Made by a program: the position numbers and the translations under genes. 54,093 nucleotides of DNA from Clostridia bacterium (GTDB lineage: Bacteria; Bacillota; Clostridia; Christensenellales; CAG-138), in NCBI GenBank assembly GCA_017509785.1, contig JAFWOT010000005.1, forward strand, positions 1-54,093. Reading direction: 5' to 3'. Within the stretch, counting starts at the first letter, position 1. Each line of letters starts with the position of its first letter. Of the stretch, positions 43,160 to 50,279 are shown in pieces. Under the pieces are notes generated by a model. That model was not told the DNA's origin, made no database searches, and was given only the letters and a program-made list of their open reading frames with translations.

Positions 43160-44075
43160 GTTTCTCTCCCAAGAACAGATTGTTCTTCACACACTTCCAC
43201 AGCCTTTCGCCGTTGCCGTCGCTCACGAAGCTGTTATGCGGGGTGAGGACGGTATTGGGCGCATCCCAGAGGGGGCTTGAGGGGGGCAGGGGTTCGGTCT
43301 CGAAGACGTCGAGGACGGCGCCGGAGAGGGAGCCGTTTACGAGTCTTTGAGCGAGGGCGTTCTCGTCGAGGACGGGGCCCCGCGAGATGTTGACGACGAC
43401 AGCGTCCTTCGGCATGAGGCTGAGGCGGCGGCCGTCGATGAGTCGGACGGTCTCCGGGGTGAGCGGCACGCAGAGGACGAGCACGTCGGTGGTTTTGAGG
43501 GCCTCATCGAGCCCTTCAAGAGGGAGCATGGTGTCGTACGCCGCGTCCGTTCTCGGCGCGATATCGACGCCCGTCACCCTGCAGCCGAAGGCCGAGAAGC
43601 GCTTCGCGCACTCGGTGCCGACGCTGCCGCAGCCGACTATCGTGACGTTTTTTCCGCAGAGCTCCCTGAGCCCGCGGTGCTTTTCCCAGCGGCGGACCTT
43701 GCGGTTTTCACGGAAGAACTCCGCCTGCTTATAGAGCTGCAGCACGCCGCAGAGGGCGAATTCCGCCATAGGCACGCTGTAGACCCCGCCTGCGTTATGG
43801 ATCTCGATCCCGTGTGCGCGGACGAAATCCATGTCCACGCGGTCGTAACCCGCGCTCGTGAGCTGAATGAGCCGGAGGTTCGTGAACCGGTCTATCGGGT
43901 GGTGGAGGAACAGCCCGTTGCAGATGACGCCCTCTACCCATTCCGCTTCACAGGGGAGCGGGTCGCTCTCCTGCCGAAGGAACACCACGCGGTGCCCCAT
44001 GGCGGTGAGCTCATCCATATGAGTCTCCGCTTCCCGCCACGCTCCCGTGACGAGCAAATTCATTCCCCCGCTCAT
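43152..44075 (-). CDS. D-2-hydroxyacid dehydrogenase
   Basis: The protein has 307 residues of the D-isomer-specific 2-hydroxyacid dehydrogenase family. The Rossmann motif VGCGSVGTECAKRF lies at about 148, the substrate-binding Arg in NISRGPVLDE, the Glu in FETEPLP and the catalytic His in LTPHNSF. It should interconvert a 2-oxoacid and a D-2-hydroxyacid with NAD(P). Family members include D-lactate, glyoxylate and phosphoglycerate dehydrogenases; the substrate is not determined here. The start overlaps the aldolase stop in ATGA, so it probably reduces the aldolase's product or consumes its substrate. Confidence 0.92.
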   Translation of the reverse strand: MSGGMNLLVTGAWREAETHMDELTAMGHRVVFLRQESDPLPCEAEWVEGVICNGLFLHHPIDRFTNLRLIQLTSAGYDRVDMDFVRAHGIEIHNAGGVYSVPMAEFALCGVLQLYKQAEFFRENRKVRRWEKHRGLRELCGKNVTIVGCGSVGTECAKRFSAFGCRVTGVDIAPRTDAAYDTMLPLEGLDEALKTTDVLVLCVPLTPETVRLIDGRRLSLMPKDAVVVNISRGPVLDENALAQRLVNGSLSGAVLDVFETEPLPPSSPLWDAPNTVLTPHNSFVSDGNGERLWKCVKNNLFLGEKHD

Positions 44076-44908
44076 TCCTCGGCTCCCTTTGTAATGAGCC
44101 CGACGAGGCGGACGAGCTCCCTCTCGTTATCGTAGAAGAAGCGGCTGTGCCTCTCGCACTCCTTTTCAAGCTTGCGGATCTCCTTGACGCCCCGGAGGAA
44201 CGTCGCGTTGATGACGCCGATATGGTTGACCTTGTCGACGTCGCAGAAGCTCCTTGAGAGTATCACGCAGCCCGAACCGAGCCTGTAATGCTCCTTGATT
44301 ATATATTCAGAGGGAAGCATCCCGTTGCCCACCGAGGCGACCCCGCCGAAGCCGAAGGGGATGCCCTTCTTGCGGAATTTGAAGCAGAGCTGCTCGACTG
44401 TCCCGTCGGCGAGAAGCTCGAACATGAATTTGCGCCCGTAGCCGATGCTGAGATCGTTGAGGCCGATGTGTATCTCGTCGATGCCCGGGAGCTCGAGTAT
44501 CTCGTCGATCCTCTCGACGGCCTCCGGCGTTTCGATGAGGAGCATCGTCTTCGCTCTGCCGTTAACGAGGCGGAGGAATGTCCCGACCTCCTCCACGGTC
44601 TTGAAATAGGGCAGCATTATGATATCCGCGCCGGCTTTTACAACGGCGTCGATCTCCTCCTCCGAGGAGGGGTAATCGGGAAGCGCATCGTGAATGGGGT
44701 TGACTCTGACAAGCACCTCCGCGGTCTCAACGCTGCGCTTTATCCGCGCCGCGTCCTCCACCGTATGGTGGGATTTCACGGTATCCATGCCCTTTTGCCG
44801 GACGTCCTTGCCGATGAACTCCATATCAACAAAGATCCGGTCGACGCCTGCGGATTCCGCTATCTGCGCGATATCCGGCCTGTTTGTGATGTACATGAGT
44901 TTAAGCAT
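44072..44908 (-). CDS. HpcH/HpaI-family aldolase
   Basis: The protein has 278 residues. DRIFVDMEF at about 25, LVRVNP, IMLPYFKTVEEV, LLIETPEAVERI (with the metal Glu) and IHIGLNDLS (metal Asp) match the class II pyruvate-dependent aldolases HpcH/HpaI. These cleave or form 4-hydroxy-2-oxoacids using pyruvate or related ketoacids. The ATG at 44908 is fixed by GGGGGGAGGT seven bases upstream; the longer frame upstream overlaps the sugar transferase. Coupled to the D-hydroxyacid dehydrogenase, it may build the acid part of an unusual glycan substituent. Confidence 0.9.
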   Translation of the reverse strand: MLKLMYITNRPDIAQIAESAGVDRIFVDMEFIGKDVRQKGMDTVKSHHTVEDAARIKRSVETAEVLVRVNPIHDALPDYPSSEEEIDAVVKAGADIIMLPYFKTVEEVGTFLRLVNGRAKTMLLIETPEAVERIDEILELPGIDEIHIGLNDLSIGYGRKFMFELLADGTVEQLCFKFRKKGIPFGFGGVASVGNGMLPSEYIIKEHYRLGSGCVILSRSFCDVDKVNHIGVINATFLRGVKEIRKLEKECERHSRFFYDNERELVRLVGLITKGAEE

Positions 44909-44933
44909 GCTGACCTCCCCCCGGCGGATCGCG

Positions 44934-45599
44934 TCAGCTTTCCGCCCCGTCCTTATTGCTCTCCGGCGCGACCGTTGCGCCCTTGTTCTCATTGTCGGCG
45001 TTGGTGAACACCTTGCCGACCGTCACAAGAAGGATCTTCAGATCCAACGGGAACGATACGTTATCCACGTACCAGCAATTGAGCTCAATGCGCCTATGCC
45101 ACTCCACGTCCTTGCGCCCGTGCACCTGCGCCCAGCCTGTGATGCCGGGACGCACTTCGAACATCCTGCGCTGTGCGGAGGTGTAGTTTTCCGCCGGCCA
45201 CGGGTGGTAGGTGAGCGGCGGCCTCGGCCCGATGAGCGACATATCGCCCTTTAAGATATTGAGGAGCTGCGGCAGCTCGTCGATCGAGGTCTTCCTGAGC
45301 AGGCGCCCTATCCCCGTCATGCGGGGATCCTTATCGTCGCTGTACACGCCGGAGCCGGTGTGTTCGCTGTTTTGGCGCATGGTGCGGAATTTGTAGATGG
45401 TGAACTCCTCCGCGTTCCGCCCGAGCCTCTTCTGCCTGAATACGGCCGGGCCTTCGGAGGTCGCCCTCACGAGGAGGGCGGTCACGAGCATCAGCGGCGA
45501 GAGCACAACGAGCCCGATCCCGGAAACGAGTATGTCGATCCCCCTCTTGACGAACCTGCAATAAAAGCCGCGCGCGCCCTTTTTCGAGTGCTTCTCCAT
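44934..45599 (-). CDS. Initiating phosphoglycosyltransferase (bacterial sugar transferase)
   Basis: The protein has 221 residues. A membrane-inserted helical hairpin lies at about 20-45 (ILVSGIGLVVLSPLMLVTAL) after a basic CRFVKRG. The conserved KFRTMR, SIDELPQLLNILKGDMSLIG and GPRPPL, then RPGITGWAQV, define the monotopic PglC/EpsL-type enzymes; the DE pair in SIDELPQ is catalytic. It transfers a sugar phosphate from UDP-sugar to undecaprenyl phosphate, the committed first step of EPS synthesis. The ATG at 45599 is one base after the upstream stop; the longer frame lies in the repeat tail of the kinase gene. Confidence 0.95.
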   Translation of the reverse strand: MEKHSKKGARGFYCRFVKRGIDILVSGIGLVVLSPLMLVTALLVRATSEGPAVFRQKRLGRNAEEFTIYKFRTMRQNSEHTGSGVYSDDKDPRMTGIGRLLRKTSIDELPQLLNILKGDMSLIGPRPPLTYHPWPAENYTSAQRRMFEVRPGITGWAQVHGRKDVEWHRRIELNCWYVDNVSFPLDLKILLVTVGKVFTNADNENKGATVAPESNKDGAES

Positions 45600-45600
45600 A

Positions 45601-47064
45601 CTATTTGCCTTCCTTGCCGGAGGCGGAGGAATAGCTGCCGTAACTGCCGTAGCGCCCGTAGTAGCCGTAGCGCCCGTAACGCCCATAGCGACCGTAATAG
45701 CCGTACTTCCCGCCGCCGGAGCGGCCGCCGTTCAGTATGCAGCCGGTTATCGGCGCGCCCGTCTCGGCGATCTCCTCTATGCCGTTGACTATGTAGCGGC
45801 GGCGCGCGTAATCGCTCATTATCACGTAGGCTATGCCGTCGACCTGTTTTACGAGCATCATCGCGTCGACGAGCACGGCGGAGGGCGGGGTATCGAGAAT
45901 GACCATATCGTACATCCCGCGGAGGTGATCGAGCAGATTGGTCATAGCCTCGCCGCTCAGCATCTCCGCCATTCGGGACGTCGTCCCCGCGCCGGGCATG
46001 ACCGTGAGCCCCGTGGGTTCGCCGTTGCGCATGACCTCAACGAGCGCGTCATCGACCTTCGACTTGCCGTCGAGCACGGAGGCAAGCCCGGGGTATTTCC
46101 CCGTGAGGTTGAACATCCTGCCGACGGAGGGGTTCCTGAGGTCGCAGTCAATGAGGACGACCTTCATGCCCCTCAATGCCATAGAAGCCGCGAGGTTTGC
46201 GGCAACGGTGGATTTGCCCTCGCCCGCGACGGAGCTCGTCACCATGAGGACCTTGTTCATGCCGAGGTCGCGTTCTATGCGCGTCCTAATGAGGCGCATC
46301 GCCTCAATGTATTCCTCCCTGTTGGAGTCGTAGAGTATGTTGATATCCACCCTGGGGCTGTTGCGGCGCTCCTTCTTGCGGCACACGGGGAGCGTGCCGA
46401 GGAAGGGCACGTTCACGACCGAACGGAGCTCATCCTCGCTGCGGATGGTGCGGTAGACGAGCGAACGGAGCACCACGAGGGCAAGGCCGATAACGGCTCC
46501 GATTATGGCGCCGTTGCGGACCGACCCGCGGACGACCGCCGCCCTGCCGGTATCCCTCGGGACGCCGCTCTCGTCGATGACTGTGAGCGCCGTCTGGCCG
46601 ACTACGTACTGGGCGACGTCCGGGTAATTGGTCAGCACGGAGCGAAGCACCCTGTACGCGAGCTCGGGATCCCCGCCGCTGACGGATATTGTAAGAAGGT
46701 TAGTGCCCTTTATGCAGTTGGCGCTGATGGAGCCCGGCACGTAGCCCATGCCGAGATCGGCGGCGACCACCTCGGAGAGGACGCCGCTGTTGAGTATGTA
46801 GGGGAATATAAGGCCCATCTGCTCGGCGGTGTTGCGGTTGGCGAACGAGCCGCCGTTTACGAGCTCGACGGAGACCGTCGCCTCGGCGGTGTAGGAGGGG
46901 GAATAGCTCCTCCTCACCCTGAAATACGAGAACGCCATCGCCGCCGCTACGATGAGAAGGACGAGCCACCAAAGCCTCCTGAAGCTGTGGAAGAAATCCG
47001 AAAGGAAGGCTTTAATGTCTATCATGTCGAGCTGCTGCTCGTTTTTGACTTCGGACTCGCTCAT
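45601..47064 (-). CDS. Wzz-BY-kinase fusion with Tyr-Gly tail
   Basis: The protein has 487 residues. An N-terminal Wzz chain-length domain lies between two helices (about 33-52 and 180-200), followed by a CpsD-type bacterial tyrosine kinase: Walker A SSVAGEGKST, Walker A' VVLIDCDLRNP and Walker B MVILDTPPS. The C-terminus is a tail with eleven tyrosines in YGR/YGS units (from about 450), the autophosphorylation cluster. In Gram-positive loci CpsC and CpsD are usually separate; here they are fused as in Gram-negative Wzc. It regulates chain length and export under the control of the CpsB phosphatase. GAGGAAGG precedes the ATG. Confidence 0.93.
   Translation of the reverse strand: MSESEVKNEQQLDMIDIKAFLSDFFHSFRRLWWLVLLIVAAAMAFSYFRVRRSYSPSYTAEATVSVELVNGGSFANRNTAEQMGLIFPYILNSGVLSEVVAADLGMGYVPGSISANCIKGTNLLTISVSGGDPELAYRVLRSVLTNYPDVAQYVVGQTALTVIDESGVPRDTGRAAVVRGSVRNGAIIGAVIGLALVVLRSLVYRTIRSEDELRSVVNVPFLGTLPVCRKKERRNSPRVDINILYDSNREEYIEAMRLIRTRIERDLGMNKVLMVTSSVAGEGKSTVAANLAASMALRGMKVVLIDCDLRNPSVGRMFNLTGKYPGLASVLDGKSKVDDALVEVMRNGEPTGLTVMPGAGTTSRMAEMLSGEAMTNLLDHLRGMYDMVILDTPPSAVLVDAMMLVKQVDGIAYVIMSDYARRRYIVNGIEEIAETGAPITGCILNGGRSGGGKYGYYGRYGRYGRYGYYGRYGSYGSYSSASGKEGK
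45631..45710. repeat. Codon-triplet-based tandem repeat encoding YG-rich tail
   Basis: Imperfect 9-base units of the type CCGTAGCGC / CCGTAACGC code for repeated Tyr-Gly-Arg/Ser on the minus strand. The units are similar at the DNA level, so slippage could change the number of tyrosines. Confidence 0.7.
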
Positions 47065-47074
47065 GCCGCCTTCC

Positions 47075-48610
47075 TCACTTTCCGCTTTCAGAGGAGTCGG
47101 AATGCTCCTCGCTGCTGTAATGCCCGTAGTAGCCGTACGTGCCGTAGCTGCCGTACGTACCGTAAGTGCCGTACTTGCCGTACTTCCCGTACCTGCCGTA
47201 CTTGCCGTACTTGCCGTATCTTCCGTAGCCGCCGTAGCCGACTACGGTCTTCCGCTCGCCGGGGAGCGTGCGGATCTGGTTGAGTATGCAGCCCGCGAAA
47301 TGCGCGTGGCAGACGCGAAGCGCGTCTATCGCGTCGTTGAGGTCCCTCGCCTGAACGAGATCGTACTTGACGGTGAGCACGCTGACGTCGGAGAGATCCG
47401 CAAGGACCTCGGCGTCCGCCATCAGGGACATGGGCGGCGTATCGATTATGACGTAGTCGAAGCTCTCCCTCGCGGCGGAGATGAGATCCGACATGTTATC
47501 GGAAGAGGCGAGCTCGGTCGAATTGGAGCAGCCCTCCGAATTGAGGAGCAGGCAGAGATTGCGTTTTTCATCGCGGACGAGCGCGTCCTCGACGAAGCCC
47601 CTGTCCTCGAGAACGTCCCGCAGGGTGATCGCAGGCGTCTCGCTTTCATCCATGAAGAGCTTCGTCAGCGCGGGGCGGCGCATATCTCCGTCTATGAGGA
47701 GGACGCGGTCGGTCTTTCTCGCAAGGGCGAGCGCGATATTCGCGGCGACGGTCGTCTTTCCCTCATGCTCGCGCACGCTTGTTACGAGTATGACCTTGCC
47801 CCCGTGCTTTTCGGCTTCCGTGGAGACCCTCGCGGCGAGCTTCTTGAACCTCTCTATGAATTCGAAGCCCGCCGTAAGCTCCGTGATGAGGAGCTTGTTC
47901 TTCTTCTTTTTGATGAGCGCGCGGAGCCCTCCGCCGTAATCGTAGAGCTCGCCGAGGGAGTTCGCGTCGAGCTTGTCCTCGAGCTCCTTCTCAGTCCTGA
48001 TGGTCCCCTTGTTATAGGAGAGGAACGCGAACAGCGCCGTCAGCACGACGGCGGCAATGAGGCCCGCCTTCAGCATGCGGCTCCTCGGGGAGGCCATCCA
48101 ATCCGGCTGAGTGGGGACGGCGGGATCCTGCAGTACCTCCATTACCATGTCGCTCGATATATGGCTCGTCAGCTCCTCCATGTTCTTCATGACGGAGCGC
48201 GTTATGCTGTACGTATTCCACGGCGAATCGCTCGTGACGCTGAGAGTCATGAGGTTGGTGTCCGTGATCACGTCCGCGGACATGGCGGCTTCAAAGCTGT
48301 CGACCCCGAGATCCTTGCAGACCTTCGTCTTGAGGAGGCGGCTGTTGAGCACGTTCGTGCAGCTCTCGGCGACGGTCGAAGCCGCGGAGAGATTGTTGTA
48401 GGCGTAGTTGCCGGAGGTCCTCGAGGTTATGACAAAGGTGGCCTTCGTTGAATAGGTGTTCTCCCTTCTCATATGGGCGATCATGTTGACTATCATCGCG
48501 ACTGCCACCGCGCCGAGAATTATAACCCAGAGATTCTTTATAACGTCGCGCAGTATGCTGTAGACGTTTATGGTATCCAGAATGGAGGCTTCGTTGTTCT
48601 TCTCGTTCAT
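47075..48610 (-). CDS. Second Wzz-BY-kinase fusion with longer Tyr-Gly tail
   Basis: The protein has 511 residues from the ATG at 48610. This start is preferred because GGAGG lies seven bases before it, whereas for the ATG at 48616 the site touches the codon. Two helices (about 24-44 and 176-196) flank a Wzz-type domain; the kinase half has a degenerate Walker A (REHEGKTT), Walker A' VLLIDGDMRRP and Walker B YVIIDTPPMS. The tail holds fifteen tyrosines in YGK/YGR/YGT units and ends in an acidic SSEEHSDSSESGK. It is a tandem paralogue of the preceding kinase. GC-rich, EPS regulation as above. Confidence 0.92.
   Translation of the reverse strand: MNEKNNEASILDTINVYSILRDVIKNLWVIILGAVAVAMIVNMIAHMRRENTYSTKATFVITSRTSGNYAYNNLSAASTVAESCTNVLNSRLLKTKVCKDLGVDSFEAAMSADVITDTNLMTLSVTSDSPWNTYSITRSVMKNMEELTSHISSDMVMEVLQDPAVPTQPDWMASPRSRMLKAGLIAAVVLTALFAFLSYNKGTIRTEKELEDKLDANSLGELYDYGGGLRALIKKKKNKLLITELTAGFEFIERFKKLAARVSTEAEKHGGKVILVTSVREHEGKTTVAANIALALARKTDRVLLIDGDMRRPALTKLFMDESETPAITLRDVLEDRGFVEDALVRDEKRNLCLLLNSEGCSNSTELASSDNMSDLISAARESFDYVIIDTPPMSLMADAEVLADLSDVSVLTVKYDLVQARDLNDAIDALRVCHAHFAGCILNQIRTLPGERKTVVGYGGYGRYGKYGKYGRYGKYGKYGTYGTYGSYGTYGYYGHYSSEEHSDSSESGK
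47113..47243. repeat. 9-base tandem repeat encoding YG-rich tail
   Basis: About fourteen consecutive imperfect units of the form GCCGTACTT / CCCGTACCT encode (Lys/Arg/Thr)-Tyr-Gly on the minus strand. Several adjacent units are nearly identical, a pattern prone to slippage. Confidence 0.75.
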
Positions 48611-48612
48611 AC

Positions 48613-49473
48613 TCATTCCTCCACTATAACTATGAGTTCCGCCGTGCCGAGGGCCTCGCCTTCAAGGCCGGTCAGTCTGTAGATGACCTTATATATGCCG
48701 GGGGTCCCGCAGTCGAGCCCGTTTTCGTCGATCGAAACGTTTGCCGCGCTGAGCCTGACGTCCGCAAAGCTTCTGACGCTGCCCGCGGTCCAAACGCCGA
48801 CGACGTACGACCCGAGATCTATCACGCCGCCGCACGGGACGTAAGCTATGTATTCCCTCAGCGCGGGAGCCTGCTGGCTGTAGAGGAGATAATCCTCCAG
48901 GCTGACCGTCAGCTCCAGTACGGAGGTATCGCCGCCGCTGTTCGTCACCTGCACGTTCATCTGCTGCGTGGTCGCGGAGCTGCTGACGGCGGTCGTCTTG
49001 CCGAGGCTTATCTTTATCTGCTGGGTGATAACGCCGTCAAGGCAATCCTCCGCGGACATGTTCTCGAGATAATCGGTGCCGGTCGATCCCGCAGCGTAGC
49101 GAAGCGGCGCCGTAAGATGGAACCTCGGTGAAACGTAATCGACGTACACGACCTCACGAACGAACGTGCCGACGTTCTTGTTCCCGTCGAACGCGGCATA
49201 GTGCACCTGCTGCGTGCCCTTTGCCGTGAATTTCGATTTCGAGACCACCATCAGGGTGTTCGTTACGTCGCCGTCTATTTTGTCGATCGCCTTCATTCCG
49301 CGGAGCAGATCCTCGTCGGTCGCCGATATGCTGACCATTATGGAATCCTCCTCGGCTGTGATATGAGGCGGGTCATAGTCCACGGTCATCCTGCGCTTTA
49401 TGAAGGTATAACCGAAAACAGCCGCCGTCACGACGAAGAACACGATGATGATTATTCGAAGCTTTTTTATCAT
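48613..49473 (-). CDS. Membrane-anchored Ig-like protein (DUF5011-type)
   Basis: The protein has 286 residues. One N-terminal helix (about 4-24) anchors an extracytoplasmic region with two or three beta-sandwich modules. The pattern AIDKIDGDVTNTLMVV then VHYAAFDGNKNVGTF matches DUF5011/bacterial Ig-like units, which often bind carbohydrate or act as spacers. It lies between the CpsB phosphatase and the BY-kinase genes, and its stop overlaps a kinase start. Position suggests a periplasm-facing partner of the chain-length/kinase complex, possibly an analogue of outer adaptor proteins. No close named homologue is known to me. Confidence 0.75.
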   Translation of the reverse strand: MIKKLRIIIIVFFVVTAAVFGYTFIKRRMTVDYDPPHITAEEDSIMVSISATDEDLLRGMKAIDKIDGDVTNTLMVVSKSKFTAKGTQQVHYAAFDGNKNVGTFVREVVYVDYVSPRFHLTAPLRYAAGSTGTDYLENMSAEDCLDGVITQQIKISLGKTTAVSSSATTQQMNVQVTNSGGDTSVLELTVSLEDYLLYSQQAPALREYIAYVPCGGVIDLGSYVVGVWTAGSVRSFADVRLSAANVSIDENGLDCGTPGIYKVIYRLTGLEGEALGTAELIVIVEE

Positions 49474-49525
49474 ACGAAGGTTTCCTTTCCCGGCCTGCGG
49501 GCCGGTACTGTTTTGCCTTTATCCG

Positions 49526-50269
49526 CTAATTGAACGGGAACGGCTCGAAGCCGAGCAGCTCCTTCCCCTCGAGTATGCGCGAGGGGTTGCGCGTGAAGAG
49601 CAGATGCGCGAAGTCCCCTCCGAACTCCTCCGAAACGAGATCCCTTGCATCCGCGAGCCTTGCCGTGCGGCGGTGCGTGCCGTGGGCGTCGCTCGAAACG
49701 AGGGCGGCAAGCCCGTGGCTGATGAGCCTCATCGCGGTGAGGCGCGCCTGTTCGCCGAATCTCCCGAGCAGGCTTCCCCTGTTTATCTGCAGGCCGCAGC
49801 CCGTGCGGCACCAGCGGTAGGCGATCTGCGGATCGCGCTGTATGAACATATACCGCTCCGGATGCGCTATGACGGGCATATATCCGCGCCCGAGACACAG
49901 GCCGAGATACCGCATGCAGTATTCGGGATCCTCCTCGAAGCGGAACTCGGTCAGAAAATACTTCGTTCCCCCGAGAGTCCAGAGGAGGCCTTCATCAAGG
50001 AGGTCGGGGACGTCCTCATCGGCCATTATCTCCATGCCCCGGACGAGCCTCACGCCCATCCCTTCCGCCTCATATTTTAAGCGGAGGAAGGAGCTTTCAA
50101 GCTCATCGTAAGCGTAATTCGCGTATCCCGAAGCCCTGTCAAAATGCGGAGTCGCCGCAACGACCGTGACGCCGTCCTCCCGTGCGGTGCGGAGCATCGA
50201 AAGCGAGGTCCCGATGCTGTCGGAGCCGTCGTCGACGGCCGGGATAACGTGTGTGTGCAGATCAAGCAT
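49526..50269 (-). CDS. CpsB/CapC-type tyrosine-protein phosphatase (PHP domain)
   Basis: The protein has 247 residues. All PHP metal motifs are present: DLHTHVIPAVDDGS at 3-16, VAATPHFDR at about 38, a central RGMEI, VIAHPERY at about 133 and the late SSDAHG. CpsB-type enzymes remove phosphate from the tyrosine tails of CpsD-type kinases, setting the EPS export state. The TATA-type neighbourhood, and GGGGGAGCT before the ATG, support the start. Directly upstream of the kinase genes, it is the expected antagonist of both YG-rich tails. Confidence 0.95.
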   Translation of the reverse strand: MLDLHTHVIPAVDDGSDSIGTSLSMLRTAREDGVTVVAATPHFDRASGYANYAYDELESSFLRLKYEAEGMGVRLVRGMEIMADEDVPDLLDEGLLWTLGGTKYFLTEFRFEEDPEYCMRYLGLCLGRGYMPVIAHPERYMFIQRDPQIAYRWCRTGCGLQINRGSLLGRFGEQARLTAMRLISHGLAALVSSDAHGTHRRTARLADARDLVSEEFGGDFAHLLFTRNPSRILEGKELLGFEPFPFN

Positions 50270-50279
50270 AGCTCCCCCG

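Noticed and set aside
47113..47243. Possible CRISPR-like or intergenic tandem repeat
   Set aside because: The 9-base units are in frame within a kinase gene and encode Tyr-Gly repeats; there are no spacers.
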